Source: Luteolibacter arcticus (lineage in GTDB: Bacteria > Verrucomicrobiota > Verrucomicrobiia > Verrucomicrobiales > Akkermansiaceae). Taken from it: 64,000 nt of DNA. The stretch spans positions 124,001 through 188,000 of the forward strand of contig NZ_JAPDDT010000011.1 in assembly GCF_025950235.1 (NCBI RefSeq), given 5' to 3'. The position numbers and the translations under genes were made by a program. The notes under the pieces were generated by a model. That model saw only the letters and a list, made by a program, of their open reading frames with translations. It was not told the origin of the DNA and did no database searches. Of the stretch, positions 1 through 9,714 are shown piece after piece (within the stretch, counting starts at the first letter, position 1; every line of letters begins with the position of its first letter).

Positions 1-3000
1 ACCACCGTGCCATTCGCTTTCAGCGCGATGCTGTGGCGCTCGCCTGTGGCGATGGCGACCACTGTATTCAATCCGGCGGGGATGTTGAGCTGACCATAGT
101 TGTTTAATCCCCAGCCGCGGATGGTGCCATCGCTCTTGAGTGCCAGGCTGTGCCGGTAGTGGGCGGCGATGGCAACTACCCCTGAGAGATCGGCGGGGAC
201 CGTGGATTGGCCATCGCTGTTGTAGCCCCATGCCACCACGGTGCCGTCCGCTTTCAGTGCCAGACTGTGCCGTTCGCCAGCGGCTATCGCCACGGCGGTT
301 GTCAGGCCCGCGGGGATGGTGACCTGATTGTTGCCGTTGAATCCCCAGCCCGCGATCTTCCCGTCCGCCTTGAGAGCGAGGCTGTGATAGTAGCCGCCGG
401 CCAAGGCGATGACGCTTTCCAAGCCCGAAGGCACGGCGGCCTGCAGATCCGCGTTCTCTCCCCATGCGACGACCGACCTGGTCTCCAAGGATACCGCCCG
501 CGTGCCTTTTCCATAGGCATTGGTCGCGGTGACCGTGACCGCGAAGATTCCGAACTGCCGGGCTGCTCCCGAGATCAAGCCGGTTTGCGGATTGATCGTC
601 AGGCCGGGGGGGAGGCCATCCGCTCCGAAGGATGTGGGCGTGTTGCTGGCCGTGACTTGATAGCTGAAGCCATTGCCGACGGTGGCGACCGCGGTGGCCG
701 CGCTGGTGACCACCGGAACCGCGCCGTTGATAATCAGATTCAGGGTCCGCTGGACGGTGCCACTGGTGTTAGTGGCCGAGAGAGTCACGGCAAAGGATCC
801 GGTCGTATTGGCGGTGCCGGAGATCACCCCGGTGGTGGGATTCAAGGTGAGGCCGGCAGGAAGGCCGGTGGCCGCAAAGGTGGCGGGTCCATTCCTCACG
901 AAAATGCGATGATGGAAGGCATGGCCGCTGACCCCATTGGCGAGCCGGGGGCTGGTAAAGATCGGACTGGAAACGCCCGGCTCGAGGGACGAGAGCGCCA
1001 GTCCGTGGTAATACCCCGCTGAAATCGCGGCCACACGGCTCAGGCCGGCGGGCAGGGTGGTTTGCAAGTCGCCGTTGTTGCCCCAGGCGATGACGCTGCC
1101 GTCGGACTTGAGGGCCAGGCTGTAGGCATCGCCTGCCGCGATGGCCACGACATTGGTCGCCGCAGCGGGGACGGTGGTCAGGCTATAGCTGGAATAGCCC
1201 CAGGTAGCGATCGTCCCGTCGGCCTTCAATGCGAGGCAGTGGCCTCCGCCTGCCGCGATGGCGACCACGTTGTTCAATCCCGCCGGAACCGTGGTCTGGT
1301 TGTAGCCGTTGTAACCCCACGCGACGACCGTGCCGTCGGACTTCAGCGCCAGGCTATGCTGATACCCGGCGGCGATGGCCACGGCGGTATTCAGGCCGGC
1401 GGGCGGCGTCGCTTGACCGTAGGAATTCGCTCCCCACCCGGTGATGGTGCCATCGGTTTTGAGAGCAAGCGTGTGCATGCCGCCGGCTGCAATGGCGGAC
1501 ACGCCCGACAGTCCTGCCGGCGGAGTGGCCTGAGCCGAACTGTCCTGTCCCCAACCCACGACGGTGCCGCCTGCGCGGAGGGCGACGCTGTGGTAGCGAC
1601 CGGCCGAGATGGCGATGGCGTCAATCAGGCCAGTGGGTGGCGTGGCACGGTTGTTGGCATTGTTTCCCCAGCCGGCCACGGTTCCGTCCTGCCGGAGAGC
1701 CAGGCTGTGGGACTCCCCGGCGGCGATGGCGATGACTCCTCCAAGGTTCGAGGGAATGACTGTCTGGTTATTGGCATTGTAACCCCAACCGGCGATGGCT
1801 TTGGTCTCGAGGGTCAGGACTTGGTTTCCGGAGCCGTAGGTATTGGTCGCGGCGACGGTGACGGTGAAGATTCCCAGTTGCTGGGCGGTGCCCGTAATCC
1901 GGCCGGTCTGCGAGTCGATCGCGAGGCCCTGTGGCAGGCCCGTGGCGCTGAACGTGGCCGCCCCATTGCTGACCGTGACTTGGTGACTGAAGTCGGGGCC
2001 GACCGCGATGACCGAGGGGACGCTGGTGACGATTGGCACCGCGAGATTGATGGAGAGGGCCATCGGTTTCTGCACGGTGCCCGCGGTGTTAGTGGCGGAG
2101 ATGGTGACCGCGAAGTTTCCGGATTCGGTGGGACTTCCGGAGATGAGCCCGCTGGCGGGATCCATCTGCAATCCGGCGGGAAGCCCCGAGGCCGCATAGG
2201 TCGCCGGCTGATTGCGCGCGGGCACCCGCAGGTGGAATGGATGATTCCTCACGCCAAGGGCGAAGGCCGGCGAAAGGATCACCGGAGATGGACTCGCGGG
2301 CTCCAGCGCGGCGATCGAGATTCCATGATTCGCCCCGGCGGCGCAGGCGGCGGCCTTCACCACTCCGGGCGGCAAGGTTCGCTGCGTGGATGAGTTGTCT
2401 CCCCAGACCACCAAGGTGCCGTCCGACTTCAGCGCCATGCTATGAGCGACTCCCGCGGAAATGCCCACGACCCCCGAAAGTCCTGCGGGAACCGTGGTCT
2501 GACCGCTACCGTTATATCCCCAGGCGGCGACCGTGCCGTCCGCGCGGAGGGCGAGGCTGTGATAGGTGCCCGCGGCAATGGCCACCACGTTGGTGAGCCC
2601 GGCCGGGATGGCGAGTTGGTTGTCGGCATTGGTTCCCCAGGCAACGACCGAGCCGTCGCTTCTCAACGCCACGGAATGACGTTCGCCGGTGGCGATGGCG
2701 GTGGCGGTATTGAGGCCGGTGGGCGTTGTGAGCTGGCCATAGTAGTTGTATCCCCAGCCGGTGACCGTGCCATCGTTCCTGAGGCCGAGCGTGTGGTACT
2801 GGCCGGCGGCGATGCGGGCGATGCCGGACGTGCCGGCGGGAAAGGTAATCTGGCCTTCGCTGGCGCGGCCCCAGCCTGTCAGCGTGCCATCCGATTTCAG
2901 AGCCACGCTGTGTCGCTCACCGGCAGCGATTTGGACCACACCGGTGAGGTCGGCCGGAGCGTTGAGCTGGTTTTGACCATTGTATCCCCAGCCGGTCACC

Positions 3001-3854
3001 GTGCCATCGGAGCGGAGGGCCAGGCTGTGATAGCCACCGCCTGCTACCTGGACGATGCCTGTCAACTCTTGCGGCACCATGCTCTCCGCGTTGATGTTGT
3101 AGCCCCACGCGAAAACCCCGTGGCGGTTGAAGACGGCACCGATGGTCTTGGAGCCGGTCATGGCCAGCGGCGCGGGGTTGGCATCGCCGGTGAGCGCACC
3201 GCTCCAGCCGAAGAATCCATTGCCCGGATGGGGAAGCGCCTTTAGCGAAACGCTTTCACCGTAGGTGTATTTCGCTTTTGAAGCGGTCGCCTCCACCACG
3301 CCGCCGAGGCCGCTGGTGGTGAGACGGGGAAGGAGAGAGGCATTGCTCGCGGCGTTCGTGCCCTCCAGATACTCGTCGAGGTTTGAGACCCCGTCGGCAT
3401 CGAAGTCACCCATGCCGGTTTGGGTGAGGTTTCCGAAAGTCGCCGTCTCCCAGGTGTCTGGCAGGCCGTTGTCGTTGCTGTCGAGATAGAGCGTGGCCGC
3501 CGCGCTGGTCACGGGTCCTGTCGCATTCGTGATCGTCACCGTGTAGGTGCCCTCATTCGCCGCTGCCGCTGCGGAAATCACATGGGAATCTCCCGTCGCC
3601 CCTGGGATCGCGGTGTTGTTGCGCTTCCACTGGTAAGTCGCGGTGGAAGGGCTGGCTACGACCACCGAGAAGCTAGCGCGGCCGCCTAGGGTGGTGAGTT
3701 GGTTCGCAGGCTGGGCGAGGATTACGGGCAGCCCGGCGACGGAGGCTTGCTGAGAGGTTTGGTTTCCGGCGAGGTCGTAGGAGAGGGTGGCTGCGACACA
3801 CGGATCAATCAGAAGAAGGAAACAAACGACAGCCCGTCTCGCCCGCCGAAACAT
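1..3854 (-). CDS. Exported RCC1-repeat protein with Ig-like and putative-Ig (He_PIG) domains, partial at left edge
   Basis: The reading frame is open from an ATG at 3854 to the window edge (at least 1284 codons), so the C-terminus is missing. The N-terminus is a signal peptide (MFRRARRAVVCFLLLIDP...), followed by a short YDLAGN tract like a single YD repeat, an Ig-like domain (QPANQ... to TLYLD), an Asp-rich loop (DSNDNGLPDTWE) and an InlB-B-like repeat (YGESV...FFGWSG). Then come RCC1-type units of about 51 residues (WGYNxxGQxxxPAGLxxVVAIAAGxxHSLALKxDGTV). There are seven units, two He_PIG domains, about eight more units, two more He_PIG domains, and at least four units at the edge. RCC1 units form beta-propellers used for binding; the ligand is unknown. 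An in-frame ATG at 3929 would add 25 residues, but the signal peptide is cleaner from 3854. It lies downstream of, and on the same strand as, the Rhs gene. Confidence 0.88.
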   Translation of the reverse strand, partial: MFRRARRAVVCFLLLIDPCVAATLSYDLAGNQTSQQASVAGLPVILAQPANQLTTLGGRASFSVVVASPSTATYQWKRNNTAIPGATGDSHVISAAAAANEGTYTVTITNATGPVTSAAATLYLDSNDNGLPDTWETATFGNLTQTGMGDFDADGVSNLDEYLEGTNAASNASLLPRLTTSGLGGVVEATASKAKYTYGESVSLKALPHPGNGFFGWSGALTGDANPAPLAMTGSKTIGAVFNRHGVFAWGYNINAESMVPQELTGIVQVAGGGYHSLALRSDGTVTGWGYNGQNQLNAPADLTGVVQIAAGERHSVALKSDGTLTGWGRASEGQITFPAGTSGIARIAAGQYHTLGLRNDGTVTGWGYNYYGQLTTPTGLNTATAIATGERHSVALRSDGSVVAWGTNADNQLAIPAGLTNVVAIAAGTYHSLALRADGTVAAWGYNGSGQTTVPAGLSGVVGISAGVAHSMALKSDGTLVVWGDNSSTQRTLPPGVVKAAACAAGANHGISIAALEPASPSPVILSPAFALGVRNHPFHLRVPARNQPATYAASGLPAGLQMDPASGLISGSPTESGNFAVTISATNTAGTVQKPMALSINLAVPIVTSVPSVIAVGPDFSHQVTVSNGAATFSATGLPQGLAIDSQTGRITGTAQQLGIFTVTVAATNTYGSGNQVLTLETKAIAGWGYNANNQTVIPSNLGGVIAIAAGESHSLALRQDGTVAGWGNNANNRATPPTGLIDAIAISAGRYHSVALRAGGTVVGWGQDSSAQATPPAGLSGVSAIAAGGMHTLALKTDGTITGWGANSYGQATPPAGLNTAVAIAAGYQHSLALKSDGTVVAWGYNGYNQTTVPAGLNNVVAIAAGGGHCLALKADGTIATWGYSSYSLTTVPAAATNVVAIAAGDAYSLALKSDGSVIAWGNNGDLQTTLPAGLSRVAAISAGYYHGLALSSLEPGVSSPIFTSPRLANGVSGHAFHHRIFVRNGPATFAATGLPAGLTLNPTTGVISGTANTTGSFAVTLSATNTSGTVQRTLNLIINGAVPVVTSAATAVATVGNGFSYQVTASNTPTSFGADGLPPGLTINPQTGLISGAARQFGIFAVTVTATNAYGKGTRAVSLETRSVVAWGENADLQAAVPSGLESVIALAGGYYHSLALKADGKIAGWGFNGNNQVTIPAGLTTAVAIAAGERHSLALKADGTVVAWGYNSDGQSTVPADLSGVVAIAAHYRHSLALKSDGTIRGWGLNNYGQLNIPAGLNTVVAIATGERHSIALKANGTV

Positions 3855-3929
3855 GCGCAGATGAGGAAAGATTCTTCTCCGGGCAAACCATCCAGCGAAA
3901 GAAATGATGTCGTAAGATGTGGTTTGCAT

Positions 3930-4054
3930 TGGGTGTCTGCTATTGGTTGGGCAGTGCGGGCTCGGGAGGGGGCGAAATTTTTTAAACTGCCTTGTGTAAT
4001 TCTGGAGACGCCACTTCCGCGTCGAGCCATTTGTTCAGCAGAGGGTCGGTTCTG
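3930..4054. other. Short gap between Rhs gene and RCC1 gene
   Basis: This 125-base gap is AT-richer than its surroundings and includes a GAAATTTTTTAAACT stretch near 3973. I see no immunity-like gene in it and no clear terminator. A small minus-strand frame at 3809-4030 overlaps the RCC1 start and looks non-coding. Confidence 0.5.
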
Positions 4055-7000
4055 CTACGGGCACTCGCAGTTTTTAAGGATGCCCTTGGTCTGACCTTTC
4101 CAAACGTTGTTAATGCTGCCTGCAAATGGGCTGTAAGGTCCTTGTCGCCAGCCGGTCCCCTCGCCTTGATTGTTTATCTTTCCTCCGCCAATCGAACGCG
4201 CGACGTAGCCGGGGTGGAGGGGGTGGCCGGGTTGAGTTACATTGACGATGACTTTTCCATTGTTTGTTATATATGACATCACCGGAGAGTTGTTGTGCGC
4301 TTCGGTATCTCCTCCAAAGGAGCTAATGAAGTCGATGCTATCGTAAAGGTTTTGAATGCCGGTGGGTGTTGCGTTATTTGAGGTGCCATCGACTGTTGCA
4401 GGAGATGGTGAGCCGGGTGTTGGGTTCTGGGTGATGCCATTCATAACGCAATCCTCACTCGCGTTACCCAGTGATACAGCGATGTTGTAGGAGTGGTGGT
4501 TGCTGCTATTCGAGTCCATGATGTCCGGCCAGCCCTTCGGTCTGGGGAATTCAATTGTAGGCCCACCATCTGGCACTGTGCATTTCACCATTCCATCTTT
4601 TGCTACGCACGCGAGACCGGTGGGGTCGATTGAATTAATCGGGTTGTTTTTAACGTAAGCATACATATTGATGTCGTCGTTTTCGGCAATGGGGTCTCTG
4701 GAGAGCCAGCGCCCGATCAGCGCCGAATAGGCTCGGAAGGGAGAAAGATGAGTTGATGACGATGGGTGCCAGAGATGTCCGGTAAATGCGAAACTCGCGA
4801 CCGGAGTGGTGTTGGAAAAAGTCGGCTTACCCCATGCGTCGTAGTTGATGCGTTCTTGAGTTGCACCTGAATTGTTGAGGACTTCACGGATGCTGCCCAA
4901 GTGGTCAACGGTATAGAGATGAGTTCCCGTTGGGCCATTGGCGATGCCGGTAAAACCCTGCGGGTAGTAACGTTGTTGGATCAAGCTGCCGGTAGTGTCA
5001 CGGCGTTCGGCCACTTCGAGGCCGGTCCATACATAGGTCTGGTTGGTGGTTTCCACCCCGCTGGTTTTTTCCACCATCCGCACACGCCGTCCGACTCCGT
5101 CGTAAGTAAATTCGCTGCGAGTGCTTCCCTGGTTTATCGCTATCAGCCGATCCTCCGCATCCCATTCGTAGGTTTTTGCCGCAAGGGCAGAGGACGTCAG
5201 ATTCAATTCGTTGAGGGCGTTATACGCGGAGGTAGTGGTGTTGGCTTCTACGGTCTCGGAAAGGCGGTTGGCAGCAGGATCGTAGGCCCAGCCGTAACTG
5301 TTCACCGTGCTGGCACCTTGGGTCACGAGCGCGGAGGTCAGTTGGTCGGCGTTGTCGTAGCCGAAGGTCCATGTCTTCGCGCTGGCGCTGGCGTTGTCTT
5401 CCTGTTGCTTCCACGTGAGGATCCGGCTTTCGGCATCGTAGGTGTAGTCGAAGACGGAGACCGGCGTGACTCCATCCGCCTTGAGGTTGCGGATGCGCTG
5501 GAGCCGGAAATCCTGGGCCGCGGGATAATAGCTGTATTCGGTTTTCACTCCGCCACCGTGGGTGGCGCTGAGGAGGCGGGAGGTGGCGCCGTCGTAGGCG
5601 TAGGTGAAGTTTCCGAGCGGATTGGTGATGCCACTGACCCGTCCATTGGAATCGAAAGCCACCGTTTGGGCCACGCCATTGATCGCCCGGCTGACGACTC
5701 GTCCCAAGGGATCGTATTGGTAGGCGATCGTGTCGTTTGCCCACGGTCCGTCCACGCTGGCCAATTGTCCCGCACCCGGCGACGAATTGCCGGTAATGGG
5801 GTGATAGGCGTAGCTGGTGACGCCGATGCCATCGGTCATCCCGGTGAGGCGTCCGTCATCCGGGTCATAGGTGAAGGAAACGCCGGGAGTCGGGCGCTCG
5901 GAGCTATGATAACCGATGGCCGTAAGATTACCGTCCGGCTGATAGCTCAGGGTCTTTATCTGTCCTTTCTCGTCGGTGATCGTCCGCAGGCGGCCGGAGA
6001 AGGTTTCGTAGCCGTAGCTGATGGTGGAGCCGTCGGCGTAGACCTTGGCGCTGATGCGATTGTTGGCATCGTGCCGCCAGGTTGTCGCGCGGCCCATGGC
6101 ATCGACGATCTGGCGAAGGTCGCCGCACTTGCACCAGCCGTACTTGACGGTGCGGCCGGCGGGATCCGTGACGGATTCAAGCTGGCGCAGGCTATTATAG
6201 ACCATCTGCGTCATGCGGCCCAGGCGGTCGCGGAAGCTGACCGGACTCAGATTCTGATAGGTGGTCTCGGTGTAGGTGGCGTCGGGGAACGTGACGCGGG
6301 TGAGGCGGTCGAGGCTATCGTAGGTATAGGCGAGCGTGTAGCTGTCCGAGCCGGTGACGCTGGCGACGTTTCCTGCGGAATCGTAGTCGAAGGCGGTGGA
6401 GTCGGCAGCGCCCGGCAGGGGACCATCGATGGAAGCGAGCCTGCCTTTCCTCCGTTTGCCCGCGGCATCGGCGGCGTGGTAGGCGAAGGTGGTGACCTCT
6501 CCCTTTGGATTCGTGACGGAGGTCACTTGTCCGACCACGTTGTATTGGATCTGGGTGGTCTGGCCCGCGGCGTCGATGACGGTTTGGGGCTGGTGATTGA
6601 GAAAGTTCGAGTAGCGAACGAGCGTCTCATAGTTGGCCCCGCGCTTTTGTTTCACGGCAGTCACGTCGATCCCTTTGACTGCACCGGGCACGCTGTTGTC
6701 GTTGTTGTATTCGATGACGGTTTCACGTCCCTGGCTGTCGATGGTGCGAGCGGGATTGCCATAGGCGGCATCGTATTCGGTCTGCTCGATCGCCCAGACC
6801 GGCAGGCCATCCGGTGCTTCGACGGCGCGGACCGTTTTTGAGGCAGAGGAGGATGTGCCGATGGAGTCAGGACCCGCTTGGCCGGGATAGTTGAACCAGA
6901 CCCGTCCCTCCAAGGGAGCTTTCACGCTGTTAAGGACGCCGGTGATGGTGCTGGAGCTGTCGGCCTTCCAGTTATAGATGAAGGCTTTCGAGAAATCCCT

Positions 7001-9187
7001 CGGGAAGGCCTTCATCTGCAGCTTGTTCCAGTAAAAGGTATTGCGGTAGTAGAGGTTGTCGTTCTTCGGGAAGAACGGGACGGCGGTGCCATCCACCGTG
7101 ACGGAGGCCGGAGCGGGATTGGGATCCACGCCGTTGGCAGGGAAGCCGGAGTAGTCGTTGGCTTCGGCCCGCTCCTTGTCGCCGTTTGGATCCGTGGATT
7201 CGATGAAGCGGCCGGGCTCATTGTTGATCCCGGGTAAATCTCCCCATGAGAAGGTGGTGATGCCGTAGGGCGTGGTGAGGCTTTGCACGAAGTCCCCGGT
7301 GGCAGCGTACGCGAACTCCGAGACAATCCCCGCGGGATCGATGATCCGGTAGAGCTGACCCGTGGCGGTGTATTTGAAGGATGCCGTGCGACCGAAGGGA
7401 TCGGTGATCGAGCGGACCTTCTTGGTGTCGTCCGGCACCTGATCCCCGGCCACCGGAGCAAAGGAGAGAGTGGTCACATAGCCAGCGGCGTCGGTGACGG
7501 TGGAGAGCCGCAGGGAAGCATCGTAGCCGAGGGTCATCGCGTTCCCCGTGGGATCCTTGGCGGAGGCCAGGTGGAAGCGGGTGGGGGTGGGGCTGTTCGG
7601 AGCCGTATAGACCATCTCGCTACCATCCGGGGCGGTGAGACGGAATCCCGGGCCGCCCAGCCCCGCAGCGATGTAGTTCAGCTTGGACCTCGATTGATTG
7701 GTGGACGTGTAGGTCCCAGTCGAAGAGGACCAGTTGTAGCGGTAGAACGTGCCATCACCCGCAACGAGGCTGACACTGGAAGACGGAGTGCCCGTCCCCG
7801 TGAGCTCCACATAGCCCAGCATGCCGTAGGTCCACCGGGGGCCAAAATTGGCGTGCTGCTGGATGTCGGAGACAATCGTGCTGCGTTGGTCGAACTCGAG
7901 ATTGAAAGCAATGCGGGGACCGTAGGCCGGCTGGTAAGAGATCGGCGTATCGTGCAGCTCCAAGCCGGGATTCAGGAGGCCGAACGAATGGCTGGTCATG
8001 GGGCACCCGGTAGGGGGCTCCTTGAGTGGAGGGAGATTCCCCGGTTTTTCGGGGACGTTGGGACCTTCATCCGCTCTCCCGTGAATGCAGTGGCGACCGA
8101 AAACGGTCTTGGCTTCATCGTGCCCGACAGCGGAGTAGCCGCCCGGCATCGATGTGGTGGCGGCAGCGAGGAGATAGCCGCTGGTTTCCTCCGCGAGCGT
8201 CTGGGCTGATACCCAACTGTCCAGTTTGAGATGGAGGTCCTTGACCCGGTAAAGATCGCCGGATTTTTCCGTGATGGAGGAGTAGTGGCCGAATTTCCAG
8301 TGGATGATCGAAGGCACGGGTAGCTCGGTGGCAGTGCCGCGCTTGAAGATCTCGAGATCGCCGCCGGCCTCATGGCTGTGGGCCCTAAGCTCGAAGAGCG
8401 AGAGGCCGTCGCGAATGAAGGTGACCTTTTCTTCCTCGTCATGGACGTCCGGAAAGATCGGCTTCTTGCCCGCGGGGACGCAAATTTCATTGGCAGCCGA
8501 GAAGCCGCAGAAGACGTTTTGCTCGGCTTGGTTCTTGAGAAACCAGGCGGTCTCATCAGCGCGCCGGAGGGCTTCGGTGGCCATGCCACCCAAGGATCGA
8601 TTCCGCGCATCTGCAATGGTGTTAGTCAGTTCCTCCTTCTTGCCCATTCGGGCATAGGTCACGAGGAGTTCGGAGAGGGCGGCTTCGGCGATGCGTTTGT
8701 CTTCGAGGCCGGTGGCGGCGGCTCCAAGTCGCCAAGCCGTTTCCAAGGATTTCAGGGAGTCGGTAAGACGGCCATGCCGCCGCTCGATGGCCGCCTTTTC
8801 CTGCCACAAGGAAACGGCAAGCGGCGATCCGGGAAAGCGAGCCAGGTATTCGCCGAGCAAGCGGGCGGACTCAGTCGACTCTTGGCCGCGGGCCGCGATG
8901 TATTGCTCTTCAAGCGCGGCGAAGGCAGTGGATTCCTCGGAAGACAAGTTCGTCGCCGAAGCCATCGGCGCGGCGAAGACATTTCTTGGCGAGGCGGCGC
9001 TGCCGGCCTTCGGCTGGCTGGAAGAAAGGGTGGGGCGGCTGGCCGGATCGGGAGATGGAGAATCGGAATGGACCGGGGCCGAACCTGGCGGGATCTCGGT
9101 CCTGCGGGCAAAGTAGAATATGGCAGTGGCAACGAGAAACAGCAGCAGCGTCGCGAGCAGGCGCTTCAAGGGGGATCGGGAGGTCAT
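4055..9187 (-). CDS. Rhs/YD-repeat protein with N-terminal TPR-like and C39-like domains and variable C-terminal tip
   Basis: The start is taken at the ATG at 9187, which gives 1710 aa and a clear N-terminal membrane anchor (MTSRSPLKRLLATLLLFLVA); the frame extends to a TTG at 9262. Residues about 90-220 are TPR-like helices. Residues about 223-343 resemble a C39 cysteine-peptidase-like domain, with FCGFSAANEIC (Cys227), HWKFGHY (His301) and YRVKD (Asp317). Next comes an Rhs N-terminal region, many YD repeats (YDxxGR/N), and the conserved Rhs core (VDHLGSIREVL, RWLSRDPI, NPINSIDPTGL). After the core lie about 178 tip residues carrying NVTQPGHPLHPGYV and GEGTGW, a pattern I associate with some Rhs tips but cannot assign to a function. 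In polymorphic-toxin systems the core forms a shell around such a tip. The tip DNA (4058-4591) is visibly lower in GC than the rest of the gene. No immunity gene follows. Confidence 0.9.
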   Translation of the reverse strand: MTSRSPLKRLLATLLLFLVATAIFYFARRTEIPPGSAPVHSDSPSPDPASRPTLSSSQPKAGSAASPRNVFAAPMASATNLSSEESTAFAALEEQYIAARGQESTESARLLGEYLARFPGSPLAVSLWQEKAAIERRHGRLTDSLKSLETAWRLGAAATGLEDKRIAEAALSELLVTYARMGKKEELTNTIADARNRSLGGMATEALRRADETAWFLKNQAEQNVFCGFSAANEICVPAGKKPIFPDVHDEEEKVTFIRDGLSLFELRAHSHEAGGDLEIFKRGTATELPVPSIIHWKFGHYSSITEKSGDLYRVKDLHLKLDSWVSAQTLAEETSGYLLAAATTSMPGGYSAVGHDEAKTVFGRHCIHGRADEGPNVPEKPGNLPPLKEPPTGCPMTSHSFGLLNPGLELHDTPISYQPAYGPRIAFNLEFDQRSTIVSDIQQHANFGPRWTYGMLGYVELTGTGTPSSSVSLVAGDGTFYRYNWSSSTGTYTSTNQSRSKLNYIAAGLGGPGFRLTAPDGSEMVYTAPNSPTPTRFHLASAKDPTGNAMTLGYDASLRLSTVTDAAGYVTTLSFAPVAGDQVPDDTKKVRSITDPFGRTASFKYTATGQLYRIIDPAGIVSEFAYAATGDFVQSLTTPYGITTFSWGDLPGINNEPGRFIESTDPNGDKERAEANDYSGFPANGVDPNPAPASVTVDGTAVPFFPKNDNLYYRNTFYWNKLQMKAFPRDFSKAFIYNWKADSSSTITGVLNSVKAPLEGRVWFNYPGQAGPDSIGTSSSASKTVRAVEAPDGLPVWAIEQTEYDAAYGNPARTIDSQGRETVIEYNNDNSVPGAVKGIDVTAVKQKRGANYETLVRYSNFLNHQPQTVIDAAGQTTQIQYNVVGQVTSVTNPKGEVTTFAYHAADAAGKRRKGRLASIDGPLPGAADSTAFDYDSAGNVASVTGSDSYTLAYTYDSLDRLTRVTFPDATYTETTYQNLSPVSFRDRLGRMTQMVYNSLRQLESVTDPAGRTVKYGWCKCGDLRQIVDAMGRATTWRHDANNRISAKVYADGSTISYGYETFSGRLRTITDEKGQIKTLSYQPDGNLTAIGYHSSERPTPGVSFTYDPDDGRLTGMTDGIGVTSYAYHPITGNSSPGAGQLASVDGPWANDTIAYQYDPLGRVVSRAINGVAQTVAFDSNGRVSGITNPLGNFTYAYDGATSRLLSATHGGGVKTEYSYYPAAQDFRLQRIRNLKADGVTPVSVFDYTYDAESRILTWKQQEDNASASAKTWTFGYDNADQLTSALVTQGASTVNSYGWAYDPAANRLSETVEANTTTSAYNALNELNLTSSALAAKTYEWDAEDRLIAINQGSTRSEFTYDGVGRRVRMVEKTSGVETTNQTYVWTGLEVAERRDTTGSLIQQRYYPQGFTGIANGPTGTHLYTVDHLGSIREVLNNSGATQERINYDAWGKPTFSNTTPVASFAFTGHLWHPSSSTHLSPFRAYSALIGRWLSRDPIAENDDINMYAYVKNNPINSIDPTGLACVAKDGMVKCTVPDGGPTIEFPRPKGWPDIMDSNSSNHHSYNIAVSLGNASEDCVMNGITQNPTPGSPSPATVDGTSNNATPTGIQNLYDSIDFISSFGGDTEAHNNSPVMSYITNNGKVIVNVTQPGHPLHPGYVARSIGGGKINNQGEGTGWRQGPYSPFAGSINNVWKGQTKGILKNCECP

Positions 9188-9714
9188 GTCGATACTGGGG
9201 GAAGGGGGCTTTGGGAGATCCTGGTAAGAGGAGCCCAACAACCTCGCGGGTAGTTTTCGCAATCCGACGCGCGAAAATCCCGAGGTAGCGCTGATTCAGG
9301 GGCCAATCAGTCCTTGATGTTCATTTGGGGGAGGGGAGATGCCAAAATGTGCAGCATTGCAACCCTGAGATATCAGCTAGCTATCCAGCAAGTACAATCT
9401 CTTTTCAAATTGAATGACTTCCAATCTAGCCGTAATTGCAAGCGCGGAGCTGGTAGGCCTGCCACGTAATGCCGAGCAGAGCACGGACCAAGAATGCGCG
9501 CTCCTGGGGTGTCTCCGTCCACCTTGGTTTTAACCGTCTGCAGTTTAAAAACAGAGTTCCGGAAGGCTCCGGGGGGGGAGTCGCAGCATTTTGTTGCATA
9601 AAGTTGCATCATGGGGATCATGGGTCCCGCTGAGCGCCGGGATCCGTTTCCGGCCTTCATTTTCTGATCCTGCTTGAGAGTCCGGGATCCGAGCCGAATA
9701 AACCCACCTGACTG
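9188..9714. other. Divergent intergenic region
   Basis: About 527 bases lie between the divergently transcribed Rhs gene and sugar dehydrogenase gene, so promoters for both should be here. I cannot place them with confidence. The one visible local structure is a near-tandem repeat, GTTGCATAAAGTTGCATCAT, around 9593-9612, about 100 bases upstream of the ATG at 9715. A poly-G tract sits at about 9571-9578. Confidence 0.4.

Noticed and set aside
207..2393. Long plus-strand frames 207-1022 and 1062-2393
   Set aside because: Antisense to the RCC1 gene. Their Gly/Asp/Arg-rich repetitive translation mirrors the RCC1 repeats in the wrong frame, while the minus strand gives recognisable domains.
4901..9288. 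Plus-strand frames within the Rhs gene (4901-6841, 7283-8209, 8372-9253)
   Set aside because: Shadows of the Rhs frame. The minus strand shows YD repeats and the Rhs core without interruption.
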